Positions 23,793 to 31,985 of a DNA stretch of 64,000 nt are shown in pieces. The notes under the pieces were generated by a model. That model saw only the letters and a program-made list of their open reading frames with translations. It was not told the DNA's origin and ran no database searches. Where the stretch lies: assembly GCA_040776985.1 (NCBI GenBank), contig JAXGZL010000002.1, positions 496,001 to 560,000 of the forward strand, in the 5' to 3' direction. The number at the start of each line of letters is the position of its first letter. Position 1 is the stretch's first letter. The position numbers and the translations under genes are program-made. This DNA is from UBA6115 sp040776985 (GTDB taxonomy: Bacteria > Bacillota > Clostridia > Christensenellales > Aristaeellaceae).

Positions 23793-23819
23793 CCTGCGGG
23801 CTTTGACGGGGGAGAGACC
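23776..23819. repeat. Long inverted repeat between tRNA-Leu and the anti-sigma gene
   Basis: CCCGCCAAAGCC (23783-23794) pairs with GGCTTTGACGGG (23799-23810), and outer CTCTCCC pairs with GGGAGAG after a two-base bulge. There is no T tract on either side. It could be a 3' end structure for the anti-sigma mRNA or part of the repeat. Confidence 0.55.
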
Positions 23820-23835
23820 AACATTTTCCGGGAGA

Positions 23836-24801
23836 TTACTTCATGCTCTCAGCAATCTGCAGCAGGGTGTCCTTATCCAGGGCATTTGAGCCGAACTCAT
23901 AGACCAGGCTGTCGTAATGGTTGGGGATTAGATTGACATCGGGGCGCATTCGGGGGGAATACCAGTTGTAGTGGAAGATTTGGGGGAGGCCTGTCTGACG
24001 GAAGTTCAGGCTGTGCTCAAAGCGGTTGTCCTTGTTATGGATGTAAAGCGCCTCTGTCATGCCGGGGATGGTGAGAATCTCATGCTCGCCTTTGACGCTG
24101 GTATTGAAGGAATACTGCGTGCTGTTGCTGTCCCGGAAGCCAGTCAGGGACAGGAAGTTTCCCTTATCATCACCAAATTTGGCTGACCAGCTTTCCACCT
24201 CATCGGCGTTGCCGTCAGGCAGGCGATACTTTTTGATGGTAAAGCCTGCTTCTGTCTGTTCATCATCCAAGGGCAACAGACGGCTTGATGCAGTGTCTTC
24301 TGACAGATAGGGGTAAACACTGCCCGATGTGAAGTCATAGCCAGCCGGGATGTGGGCAGGGAAGGAAAGGCCGGCGGCGTCAAGGTGGGCCGCCAGGGCT
24401 TCCACCGTGTCAAAACGCTTGGTGGGACTGTGGACGATTTGAGTATTCTCCCAGATTTCGGCGACCCAGAGCTCATTTTCCGGCGCCTTTTCAAACATCG
24501 CCATGGCTTTTCCGGCACGCTCATTGATGGTGGCGATGGCTTCTTTATCATCGGTGAGGGTGGGCATGTTTTCAACCACCTTTTCGCCAAACCAGTTGAT
24601 TAAACCGCCCTCATTCAGCGCAAAAGCGGATGCGCCCAGGATAAGCAGGACGGCCAGCGCCACGGCCAGAACCCGCCGGGGTTTCAATCGGCTGCGGCTT
24701 GTTTCTTTTGCATCCCTTATCATCTGGGCAAGCAGTCTGTCCTTATCGGCCTGGCTGGGATTGCAGCTGTCATAAGCTTTGATAATCTGATCATTCTTCA
24801 T
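23836..24801 (-). CDS. Membrane-anchored anti-sigma factor
   Basis: Probably holds the partner ECF sigma factor inactive at the membrane. 321 residues: a short cytoplasmic part (about 1-45), one transmembrane helix near 47-65 (VLAVALAVLLILGASAFAL), and a large extracellular domain with a DUF4367-like feel that I cannot name for certain. GGAGG precedes ATG 24801. The start lies inside the end of the sigma gene (11-base overlap), a typical sigma/anti-sigma arrangement. Confidence 0.78.
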   Translation of the reverse strand: MKNDQIIKAYDSCNPSQADKDRLLAQMIRDAKETSRSRLKPRRVLAVALAVLLILGASAFALNEGGLINWFGEKVVENMPTLTDDKEAIATINERAGKAMAMFEKAPENELWVAEIWENTQIVHSPTKRFDTVEALAAHLDAAGLSFPAHIPAGYDFTSGSVYPYLSEDTASSRLLPLDDEQTEAGFTIKKYRLPDGNADEVESWSAKFGDDKGNFLSLTGFRDSNSTQYSFNTSVKGEHEILTIPGMTEALYIHNKDNRFEHSLNFRQTGLPQIFHYNWYSPRMRPDVNLIPNHYDSLVYEFGSNALDKDTLLQIAESMK

Positions 24802-25288
24802 GGATTTCCTCCGTAATCTGCTGTCTAAGCAGGATTCTGGCTTCCCGCAGATGGTTGCGGATGGTGGAAGCGGGGCGGCGCAGCATGGCGGCGATCTGCT
24901 TGGTTGGATAGCCCTCATAGTAATAGAGGTACAGTGTGGTTTTATAGCGCTCTGGCAGGGCGAGGATGGCCTCAAGGGTTTCATCCAGGGAAACAGCGTC
25001 CCTTGACTCAAGGGAAAGGCTGTCAATGTCCGCCATTTTGCGCTGCGGATGCTTCAGCAGGTTTTTACAGGTATTGCTGGCGGTGACAATCAGCCAGGCT
25101 TTTTCATGCTCATGGTTTTCAAAGGTCTTTCCTGAAGTGATCAGTTTCAGGAAGGTGGTTTGCACAGCATCCTCGGTGTCCCACTTGTTCTTCATGAAGG
25201 AGAAGCAAAGGCGGTAGACAGTGTCTGCCTGGCGGCTGTACACCGCTTCTATTTCGATCTCTATCCGCTTTCGCGTTTGTTTCACCAT
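24791..25288 (-). CDS. ECF-type RNA polymerase sigma factor
   Basis: 165 residues with region 2 (YSRQADTVYRLCFSFMKN, then DTEDAVQTTFLKLI) and region 4 (LPERYKTTLYLYYYEGYP, then TKQIAAMLRRPASTIRNHLR, the helix-turn-helix). ATG 25288 follows AAGGGCGG; an in-frame GTG at 25303 is possible. The target promoter motif is not visible; I see no obvious auto-regulatory copy upstream. Confidence 0.88.
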   Translation of the reverse strand: MVKQTRKRIEIEIEAVYSRQADTVYRLCFSFMKNKWDTEDAVQTTFLKLITSGKTFENHEHEKAWLIVTASNTCKNLLKHPQRKMADIDSLSLESRDAVSLDETLEAILALPERYKTTLYLYYYEGYPTKQIAAMLRRPASTIRNHLREARILLRQQITEEIHEE

Positions 25289-25344
25289 GCCACCGCCCTT
25301 CACCTTAGATACAAATGAACTGCTTAAAATGTCGGAGCCTTCAT

Positions 25345-25375
25345 AAAAAAGAGGGCCTTTCCATAAAAAGCCCTC
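25345..25375 (-). terminator. Intrinsic terminator of the zinc-ribbon/TPM unit
   Basis: On the minus strand GAGGGCTTTT pairs with AAAGGCCCTC (with a G-U pair) around a 5-base loop and is followed by six T. It lies 19 bases after the TPM gene stop and separates that unit from the sigma operon. Confidence 0.82.
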
Positions 25376-25393
25376 ATGAGAGTCAGGTTTGCT

Positions 25394-26155
25394 TTAGAAC
25401 TTGCCGCCCCGGCCGCCATATGAGGTGCCGCCACGGGAGCCGGAGGAAAATCCGCCGCCCCGACCGCCGCCGCTGCTGGAGCTGGTTTGGATGCGGGTGC
25501 GGGTGACGGTCTGATACAGGAAAACATCAGAGGAGTTGGTCAGGTTCAGGGAGTTAGGCAGGAGGTACAGGCCCGCGTGTGATTGATAGCGGGCAATCTT
25601 CAGTTTGCTCCGGAGAAAGAAGGCGTAGAGCAGGCCGATCACCAGCCCGCCGATCAGGAAGAAGGGCGCCAGGCTGGCCACCCGCTCTGAAGCGGTGGGA
25701 GGAATCAGGATGCCTTTCACATAGCGGACATAGCCGGTCATGGCGCCGTAATAATCCCCGTTTGACAGCTTGCTTTGCACCACCCGGGCCAGGTCGTTGC
25801 TCTCCCGATGGGTCAGCAGCGCAATGCCCGTTCCCCGGGCGGCCTCATAATAGTCCCTCGTGTCAAACATGATGGCGAACAGGGAACCGTTGGGATAGGC
25901 GCCGGCATCCCTGAAGGCATGATAGTAGTCAAAGCTATAATCCTTGGGCCCTTTGCCCTGGGAATCATTGGTGGTGTGCAGGATCACATCAAAGCCGGTC
26001 TTCTCAAACAATTCGCTTGCCTGGCGTTCCAGCTCCGCCGCTTCGCTGATACTCAGCTTATTGGCCAGGTCGCTGACATGGCTCATGGCCTGGGCGGAGG
26101 CGCTGCTGACCAGGAGGAGCATCACGGTGAAAAGGATCATCATCAGCCGTTTCAT
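25394..26155 (-). CDS. TPM-domain membrane protein
   Basis: 253 residues: signal peptide (about 1-22), extracellular TPM/DUF477 domain (about 25-150; pattern DVILHTTNDSQGKGPKDY, then GSLFAIMFDTRDYYEA), one transmembrane helix (about 163-182), and a Gly/Ser-rich tail ending in repeated GGRGG-like units. TPM proteins are linked to membrane protein quality control or photosystem repair in other phyla; the role here is unknown. Its ATG overlaps the stop of the upstream zinc-ribbon gene (ATGA), so the two are coupled and may form a complex. Confidence 0.82.
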   Translation of the reverse strand: MKRLMMILFTVMLLLVSSASAQAMSHVSDLANKLSISEAAELERQASELFEKTGFDVILHTTNDSQGKGPKDYSFDYYHAFRDAGAYPNGSLFAIMFDTRDYYEAARGTGIALLTHRESNDLARVVQSKLSNGDYYGAMTGYVRYVKGILIPPTASERVASLAPFFLIGGLVIGLLYAFFLRSKLKIARYQSHAGLYLLPNSLNLTNSSDVFLYQTVTRTRIQTSSSSGGGRGGGFSSGSRGGTSYGGRGGKF

Positions 26156-27249
26156 TTGATCACCCCCGTGGAAAAGAGCAGGTAGGCTGCCGCCAGCCCC
26201 AGCGCTGCCAGGCCAAGGCCAGTGCTAAGCATCCGGCCAAAGAACTTGGATTTGGACCAGGGGATGTCACAGGTCAACTCCCCGGTTTGCCCGTTGATGG
26301 CGAAGGTGTAGGTTTTCCCTTCCTTCTTGGTGGTGATATGCCAGATGGGGTAGAGAACCGGCATGGCGCTTGCGTTGATGAAACGGATGCTGGAGCTCTG
26401 CGGAATCACTGAGGCAAAGCCCCTGACCGTCTGACGGAAGGCGTCCACGGTGGAGCTGCGCACCCGCACATTGGCGCGTTCCAGGCAGGTTTCCTTGTCC
26501 ACGTCCGCCCGGTTGGCCTGGGCGCCGGAGAGGGTCTCGGGGCTGAAGTCAATGGACTGGGCCGTGTTAAAGGGCTCAATAGACTCGGTGATCTTGTTTT
26601 CCAGCCGGGTGCTGGCGTCCACCGGCAGGTCCCTGAAGCCCAGGGTGCCTTCCCGGCGGATCAAATAGTGCTGGGTGGTGGTGATCCGGTAGTTGCCGCT
26701 GGTGTGCATGGACACCCGGGTGCCTTTATAGGTCATCTTCGCGTCCGCGTCACAGTTGAAGCGCCAGTAGGGCACATACAGCATCCGGATTTCATCGATC
26801 ACATTGCGGCTTTTCAAAAACAGGTTGGGAATCAGCTTCTTGTCCTTGAAATAGTCATGGAACATTTTTTCCGCCTGATCCTTTTTGATCAGGAAGGGGA
26901 TGATCTCGCTGGGCCTGGTGTCCAGGGTGAACTGGGCCGGGATGATGGAGGGGCTGCCGCAAAAGGCGCAGTTGGTGGCCACGGTGGTTTCGTCCGTGAA
27001 CAGCTCCGCCCCGCAGGAGGAGCAGGAGAACTGCCGGGTGCGCGCCGCCTCATCGCTGCTGAAGGTTTCTTCCTGGGTTTGCCAGCGCATGCTTTCATGC
27101 TGCTGGTCTTCCTGTTCGATTTGCGCGACCTGGCGCACTGTATCGACATCAAACTCATTTCCGCAGGAACCACAGGTCATCTTCTGGGAACTGCCGTCAT
27201 AGGTCAGGGGTGCCGCGCAGGAGGGGCACTTGTAAGTAATGGTGCTCAT
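26152..27249 (-). CDS. TFIIB-type zinc-ribbon membrane protein
   Basis: 365 residues. The N-terminus has two zinc ribbons: YKCPSCAAPL then TCGSCGNEF (about 6-28), and SCSSCGAELF then CAFCGSP. A long soluble domain follows, and a single transmembrane helix lies near the C-terminus (about 340-360). This architecture is common in Clostridia beside TPM or SPFH-type genes and has no assigned function. ATG 27249 is preferred because it begins the zinc ribbon. It is the first gene of the two-gene unit. Confidence 0.75.
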   Translation of the reverse strand: MSTITYKCPSCAAPLTYDGSSQKMTCGSCGNEFDVDTVRQVAQIEQEDQQHESMRWQTQEETFSSDEAARTRQFSCSSCGAELFTDETTVATNCAFCGSPSIIPAQFTLDTRPSEIIPFLIKKDQAEKMFHDYFKDKKLIPNLFLKSRNVIDEIRMLYVPYWRFNCDADAKMTYKGTRVSMHTSGNYRITTTQHYLIRREGTLGFRDLPVDASTRLENKITESIEPFNTAQSIDFSPETLSGAQANRADVDKETCLERANVRVRSSTVDAFRQTVRGFASVIPQSSSIRFINASAMPVLYPIWHITTKKEGKTYTFAINGQTGELTCDIPWSKSKFFGRMLSTGLGLAALGLAAAYLLFSTGVIK

Positions 27250-27355
27250 CCGTAAAACCTCGTTTCCCGCCATGGGGCGTCATGTCCTGTTTGGCCAGTG
27301 TCAGATGCGTTCATTTTACAGATATCGCTAACAGATGTAAAGAGAATCCCGGGGC

Positions 27356-27385
27356 TTGTATTATACCCCTGTCTTGTGATAAACT
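27356..27385 (+). promoter_or_regulatory. Promoter of the ctsR-mcsA-mcsB-clpC operon
   Basis: TTGTAT (27356-27361) and TAAACT (27380-27385) with an 18-base spacer, directly upstream of the CtsR box. Confidence 0.55.
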
Positions 27386-27391
27386 GCTAAT

Positions 27392-27408
27392 AGTCAAAGA
27401 TGGTCAAC
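27392..27408 (+). promoter_or_regulatory. CtsR operator
   Basis: AGTCAAA-GAT-GGTCAAC is an excellent match to the heptad direct repeat bound by CtsR (RGTCAAA-NAN-RGTCAAA). It lies just downstream of the -10, where a bound repressor would block transcription, so the operon is probably autorepressed. Confidence 0.88.
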
Positions 27409-27435
27409 ATCTTGACGATGATGAAGGAGGAAGGC

Positions 27436-27909
27436 ATGCGCTTAAGTGATGCGATTGAGGAGTTCATCAAGGAGCTCTGGGAGCATGATGAGGCAGAGGT
27501 TGAGCTGAAACGCAATGAGCTGGCGGAATATTTCCGCTGTGCGCCGTCGCAGATCAACTATGTGTTGTCCACCCGCTTCACCCCGGATCATGGCTATGCC
27601 ATTGAAAGCCGCCGCGGCGGCGGGGGATTTATCCGCATCATCCGCATTCAGCGGGAAAGCCATGAGACCCTCCGGTATCTGCTTAACGAGCGGGTGGGAG
27701 AGGCCATCAGTGCAAAGGAAGCGCAGATTTTGTGTTTGCACCTTGCAGAGCAGGGTACGATCAGCCATGAGGATGCAGAGCTGATGTACGCGGCCTTGAG
27801 GCCCCAGTCCCAGTCTGTTCCGATTCCCGAACCATTGAAGGACGTCATCCGGGCCAAGACGCTCAAGAACATGCTGTTATCACTCGCCCAAAGGGGGAGC
27901 CAGCAGTAA
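27436..27909 (+). CDS. ctsR: Heat-shock and protein-quality-control repressor CtsR
   Basis: 157 residues. The winged helix-turn-helix is clear: APSQINYVLSTRFTPDHGYA and the glycine-rich wing ESRRGGGGFIRI, whose Arg reads the operator and is the known target of McsB in Bacillus. The C-terminal dimerisation part is present. AAGGAGG at 27424-27430 precedes ATG 27436; an ATG at 27400 would lie in the operator. It should repress its own operon at low temperature. Confidence 0.94.
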   Translation: MRLSDAIEEFIKELWEHDEAEVELKRNELAEYFRCAPSQINYVLSTRFTPDHGYAIESRRGGGGFIRIIRIQRESHETLRYLLNERVGEAISAKEAQILCLHLAEQGTISHEDAELMYAALRPQSQSVPIPEPLKDVIRAKTLKNMLLSLAQRGSQQ

Positions 27910-27919
27910 GGAGATTCGA

Positions 27920-28438
27920 ATGATGTGTGAAGTATGCAGGCAAAAATCTGCCAATGTTGTATTTAAAACCATTACCGATGGGCAGGTGGCAACCCGTGCC
28001 ATGTGCATGGATTGCGCCCAGAACCTGCAGCAGGACATGTACCGTGTCTTCCTGGCCCTGGGCTTGACCCCGAGCGAACCGGCAACCCCGTCCAGGCAGC
28101 AGGAGGCTGAAAAGGCGGACGCCCCGGTCACCGAGATGCCCAACTACCTCTGCGCCAGCTGTGGCCGGCCCTTTGACAGCCTGGACGAGCACACCATGGC
28201 GGGCTGCGCCCACTGCTATGACGCCATGGAAAAGGAGCTGGGCGATATGCTGGAGGGCGACAAGGCCGTCAGGAAGCTTGATCAGCCCATGCAGGTCAGG
28301 GACCCGGACCCATCAAAACAGGAGTTAAAGTATCAGCTGCTGGAAGCGGTGATGAAAGAGGATTTTGAGACAGCGGCGCTTTTAAGGGATGAAATTGCCA
28401 GGCAGGACAAGGCCGTCACTGGAGGGGAAGAACCATAA
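27920..28438 (+). CDS. mcsA: McsA, zinc-finger activator/adaptor of McsB and ClpC
   Basis: 172 residues. Two zinc knuckle pairs lie in the first half (MCEVC and CMDC) and two more in CASCG and CAHCY. A UVR motif of about 30 residues, ELKYQLLEAVMKEDFETAAL, lies near the C-terminus. In Bacillus McsA activates the McsB kinase; here that partner seems catalytically dead, so McsA may act as an adaptor. AAGGAG precedes the ATG (27920 or 27923). The stop lies where the mcsB start would be expected. Confidence 0.92.
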   Translation: MMCEVCRQKSANVVFKTITDGQVATRAMCMDCAQNLQQDMYRVFLALGLTPSEPATPSRQQEAEKADAPVTEMPNYLCASCGRPFDSLDEHTMAGCAHCYDAMEKELGDMLEGDKAVRKLDQPMQVRDPDPSKQELKYQLLEAVMKEDFETAALLRDEIARQDKAVTGGEEP

Positions 28439-28452
28439 GCAGCCTAAACATT

Positions 28453-29424
28453 GTGCTGGCAGGGGACGCTGCCCTCAGACGCAACTATCAGGACCTGACC
28501 TTTTGCCCTCAGGACAAGCAGGACGACCTTAAGGAGAGCAGGCGCAGAACCATTCAGGCCATCAGGCAAAGCCAGGCGGGTTTCAGGGTCTTTGAGCCGG
28601 AAACCGCCAGCCGGGAAGAGATGCTTGGCCTGGTGGAAAAGGGGATGCTGCCTGCCTCCTTTGATAAGCTGACCGAGGTGGCGCTGGCCGCTGACGAAGA
28701 GGGAACCTCTTCTGTGGCCATCAACACCGGGGAGCATCTGCTGATCAGATGCGCGGATCAGGAAGGTGATCTGGAAGGATTGGTGGGGAAGGCCCGCGCT
28801 CTGGAAGAATCCCTGCGGCAGGAGGAGCACCCCTTCGCCTATAATAACCGCTTTCGCTACCTGTCCTTCAACCCTGTGCTGGCCGGCAGCGGGCTGTATG
28901 TCTCCCTGATGATCCATCTGCCGATGCTGAGCTTTCTCAAGCAGATCCGCCCCATGATGGACGTGCTGAAGGAACGGCATCAGTGCCAGCTGAAGGCGCT
29001 GGAAACAGCGGAGGGCAGAAACCCGGGCAACCTGTTTTTATTGGGCAACCTGACAAGCTTTGACTTGTCTGACAAGGACATTGTTCAAAAGGTGCAGGAA
29101 GCCGCCCGGATGATTGAGGAGAAGGAGAACATCCTCAGGCACAAGGCCTTTCACGAAGCCAGGGTCAGCCCCCTGCTGGACCAGGCCTGGCGGGCATACG
29201 GCACGCTGCGCTATGCCAGACGGCTGACTACCGGGGATTTTCTGTCCCTTTGGTCCAAACTGCGCCTGGGCGCTCTGGCGGACATCCTGCCAGTCCCGGT
29301 GCCGTTAACCAATCAATTGCTTTCACTCAGCGGCGACAGCCGCTATTTGACCCAGGGGACCCTGCTGAAGGCCTGCCCCTTTCGCCGGGCGGATGAAGTC
29401 CGCCAGGCACTATCAGGAGGATAA
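28453..29424 (+). CDS. McsB-related protein, probable catalytically inactive arginine kinase
   Basis: A clear McsB homologue by position and by blocks such as YVSLMIHLPMLSFLKQIRP and GNLFLLGN, but the catalytic motifs known from Bacillus McsB are lost. S-S-R-I-R near the N-terminus is A-G-D-A-A. N-E-E-D-H is NTGEH. C-P-T-N-x-G-T-G-L-R-A-S is NPVLAGSGLYVS, which removes the active-site Cys and an Arg. The R-G-x-Y-G-E-G-S-E loop is LETAEGRNP. So phosphagen-type catalysis is unlikely. The start is unclear: the GTG at 28453 has no binding site, while GGAGGGG at 28421-28427 fits an ATA at 28435 that overlaps the mcsA stop. Retention between mcsA and clpC suggests a regulatory or scaffold role. Confidence 0.85.
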   Translation: MLAGDAALRRNYQDLTFCPQDKQDDLKESRRRTIQAIRQSQAGFRVFEPETASREEMLGLVEKGMLPASFDKLTEVALAADEEGTSSVAINTGEHLLIRCADQEGDLEGLVGKARALEESLRQEEHPFAYNNRFRYLSFNPVLAGSGLYVSLMIHLPMLSFLKQIRPMMDVLKERHQCQLKALETAEGRNPGNLFLLGNLTSFDLSDKDIVQKVQEAARMIEEKENILRHKAFHEARVSPLLDQAWRAYGTLRYARRLTTGDFLSLWSKLRLGALADILPVPVPLTNQLLSLSGDSRYLTQGTLLKACPFRRADEVRQALSGG

Positions 29425-29425
29425 A

Positions 29426-31870
29426 ATGCCTATTTTTGGAAGGTTTGACAACAAAGCTAAAGAAGTGCTGGACTATGCCCAGCAGGCAGCCATTGCCATG
29501 CGCCACCGCTATTGGGGGACAGAGCACCTGCTGCTTGGCCTTTTGGCCAAGGCCAGCGGCGACTTGCCCGGATTACCGGAGAACGTCACCCTGCAGGCGG
29601 TGCAGGACGCGGTGCGCCAGCTGACCACAGCGGATCAGGAGCAGCCTAAGGTGCTGGAACTTACCCCCCGGATGAAGCGGGTGCTGGACCGCAGCCTGAA
29701 CCAGGGCAACCGGCAGCGCCAGGTGCCGGTGGGCACCGCCATGCTGTGGCAGGCGATGCTGGAGGAAGAGGACTGTGTGGCTGTCCGCATTCTGACGGTG
29801 TTTGGCTGTGACCTGGACAGCCTGAAGGCGGATCTTTCCTCCCGTCAGGAAGGGGATGAGGCAGAGGCCGGCAAAAAGGAAGAGTCCACCTTGGAGAAAA
29901 ACAGCCGGGACCTGACCGCCCTGGCCAAGCAGGGGAAACTGGACCCTGTGATTGGCCGGGACCGGGAGACTGAGCGCCTGGCGCAGATTCTGTCCCGGCG
30001 CACCAAGAACAACCCGGTTTTGATTGGCGCGCCCGGCGTTGGCAAAAGCGCTGTGGCGGAAGGGCTGGCCCAGCGGATCATCGCGGGCAATGTGCCGGAC
30101 ACCCTGGCCGGCAAGCGCCTGCTGTCCCTGGACCTGGGCAGCCTGGTGGCCGGCACCAAGTACCGGGGCGAGTTTGAGGAGCGGATGAAGGATGTGGTCA
30201 ACGAGGTGAAAAACGACCGCAGCATCATCCTGTTCATTGACGAGCTGCAAAGCATTGTGGGCGCCGGCAAGGCGGAGGGCTCCATTGACGCGGCGGGGAT
30301 TTTGAAGCCCGCCCTGGCCAGGGGGGAGATGCAGTGCATTGGTGCCACCACCCTGGATGACTACCGCAAGTACATTGAGAAGGACGCTGCCCTGTCCCGG
30401 CGTTTCCAGCCGGTGATGGTGGATGAGCCGGACAGCGAACAGTCCCTTGAAATATTGAAGGGCTTGCGCCAGCGCTATGAGGACCACCACCAGGTGGACA
30501 TCAGCGATGAGGCGCTGGAGGCGGCAGTCAGCTTTTCCAGCCGCTACATCAACGACCGGCAGCTTCCGGACAAGGCGGTGGACCTGATGGACGAGGCGGC
30601 CTCCCGGGTGCGCCTGCGCACACGCAAGGCGCCCCTTGACATCAGCAAACTGACCAGCGCGCTTGAGGACATTGTGGCGGACAAGCGTGACGCCATCTCC
30701 AAACAGGACTATGAAAAGGCCGCGGCCTTAAGGGACCGGGAGAGCAAGCTCCGGGACGAAATCCAAAAGGCCAGGGAAGCCTGGGACCAGAAGCAGCAAG
30801 CGCATCGCCCGGTGGTGGGGGAAGAGGATGTGGCCAATGTGGTCACCACCTGGACCGGCATCCCGGTGCAGCGCATGACCATGGCGGAGTCCTCCCGGCT
30901 GATGCAGCTGGAAGACACTCTGCACAAGCGGGTGATTGGCCAGGATGAGGCAGTTTCCGCCGTCAGCCGGGCCATCAGGCGGGCCAGGGCCGGCCTTCAG
31001 GACCCGAAGCGGCCGCTGGGTTCCTTCATCTTTCTGGGCCCCACCGGCGTAGGAAAGACAGAGCTGTGCCGGGCCCTTGGCGAGGCGATGTTTGGGGATG
31101 AGGACGCGGTTATCCGGCTTGACATGAGCGAGTACATGGAAAAGCACACCGTGTCCCGCATGGTGGGCTCACCCCCTGGCTATGTGGGCTATGAGGAGGG
31201 CGGACAGTTGACCGAGCAGGTCAGGCGCAAGCCCTATTCCGTGGTGCTGTTTGACGAGATTGAAAAGGCACACCCGGATGTGTTCAACATGCTGCTGCAG
31301 ATTTTGGAGGATGGCCGGCTGACGGACAACATGGGCCGGGTGACCAGCTTCAAGAACAGCATTCTGGTGATGACCTCAAACGCCGGCGCTCAGCAGCTGG
31401 CCTCCGGCCGGGGCCTGGGCTTTGGCGGACAGGATCACCAGGCCATGGACTATGAAGACATGAAAACCAAGGTGCTTGACGAGATCAAGCGCATTTTCCT
31501 GCCGGAGTTTTTAAACCGCCTGGATGAGACCATTGTTTTCCATCCCCTGACCGATGACCACATCCAGCAGATTGCCAAACTGATGCTGAACCTGATTGTG
31601 GAGCGGATGCGGGAGAAGGGGATTGCGCTTACTATTAATGAGGATGCGGTCAGCTACCTGGCCAAGGATGGCTTTGACCCGCAATATGGCGCGCGCCCCC
31701 TGCGCCGGGCCATCCAGCGCAAGGTGGAGGACGCCCTGAGCGAATCCCTGGTATCAGGGGCGCTTCAGGAGGGGGACAGCGTGACCGTCTTCATGAAGGA
31801 TGGCAAGCTGGACCACAGCATCACCAAGAAAAAGCCGGATCAGGTAGCGGAGGAAACCCCGGTCGGCTAA
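29426..31870 (+). CDS. clpC: ATP-dependent Clp protease ATP-binding subunit ClpC
   Basis: The unfoldase that feeds ClpP. 814 residues: Clp N-terminal repeats (about 5-140), NBD1 with Walker A GAPGVGKSA (Lys about 207) and Walker B ILFIDELQSIVGAGK, the middle domain with a UVR-like segment (KQDYEKAAALRDRE, about 435), and NBD2 with GPTGVGKTE (Lys about 544) and Walker B VVLFDEIEKAHPD. I see no clean ClpP-binding L/I-G-F/L tripeptide beyond the ASGRGLGFGGQ region near 660. AGGAGG precedes ATG 29426, one base after the mcsB stop. No clpP is in the window. Confidence 0.95.
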   Translation: MPIFGRFDNKAKEVLDYAQQAAIAMRHRYWGTEHLLLGLLAKASGDLPGLPENVTLQAVQDAVRQLTTADQEQPKVLELTPRMKRVLDRSLNQGNRQRQVPVGTAMLWQAMLEEEDCVAVRILTVFGCDLDSLKADLSSRQEGDEAEAGKKEESTLEKNSRDLTALAKQGKLDPVIGRDRETERLAQILSRRTKNNPVLIGAPGVGKSAVAEGLAQRIIAGNVPDTLAGKRLLSLDLGSLVAGTKYRGEFEERMKDVVNEVKNDRSIILFIDELQSIVGAGKAEGSIDAAGILKPALARGEMQCIGATTLDDYRKYIEKDAALSRRFQPVMVDEPDSEQSLEILKGLRQRYEDHHQVDISDEALEAAVSFSSRYINDRQLPDKAVDLMDEAASRVRLRTRKAPLDISKLTSALEDIVADKRDAISKQDYEKAAALRDRESKLRDEIQKAREAWDQKQQAHRPVVGEEDVANVVTTWTGIPVQRMTMAESSRLMQLEDTLHKRVIGQDEAVSAVSRAIRRARAGLQDPKRPLGSFIFLGPTGVGKTELCRALGEAMFGDEDAVIRLDMSEYMEKHTVSRMVGSPPGYVGYEEGGQLTEQVRRKPYSVVLFDEIEKAHPDVFNMLLQILEDGRLTDNMGRVTSFKNSILVMTSNAGAQQLASGRGLGFGGQDHQAMDYEDMKTKVLDEIKRIFLPEFLNRLDETIVFHPLTDDHIQQIAKLMLNLIVERMREKGIALTINEDAVSYLAKDGFDPQYGARPLRRAIQRKVEDALSESLVSGALQEGDSVTVFMKDGKLDHSITKKKPDQVAEETPVG

Positions 31871-31881
31871 GCGAGAATTTC

Positions 31882-31918
31882 AAAAAGCATCCTGCCAGGC
31901 TCTGACAGGATGCTTTTT
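31882..31918 (+). terminator. Intrinsic terminator of the Clp operon
   Basis: A 13-bp perfect stem, AAAAAGCATCCTG pairing with CAGGATGCTTTTT, 11-base loop, with the T run formed by the second arm. It lies 11 bases after the clpC stop. Confidence 0.9.
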
Positions 31919-31930
31919 GATTGACTTTCC

Positions 31931-31959
31931 TTGACCCGCCTTCAGCGGAACCGTATAAT
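31931..31959 (+). promoter_or_regulatory. Promoter of metG
   Basis: TTGACC (31931-31936), a 17-base spacer and TATAAT (31954-31959). The leader is only about 20 bases, so there is no room for a T-box or SAM riboswitch. Confidence 0.75.
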
Positions 31960-31985
31960 GGCGCCGTTGGAAGGGGGAGGAGACC

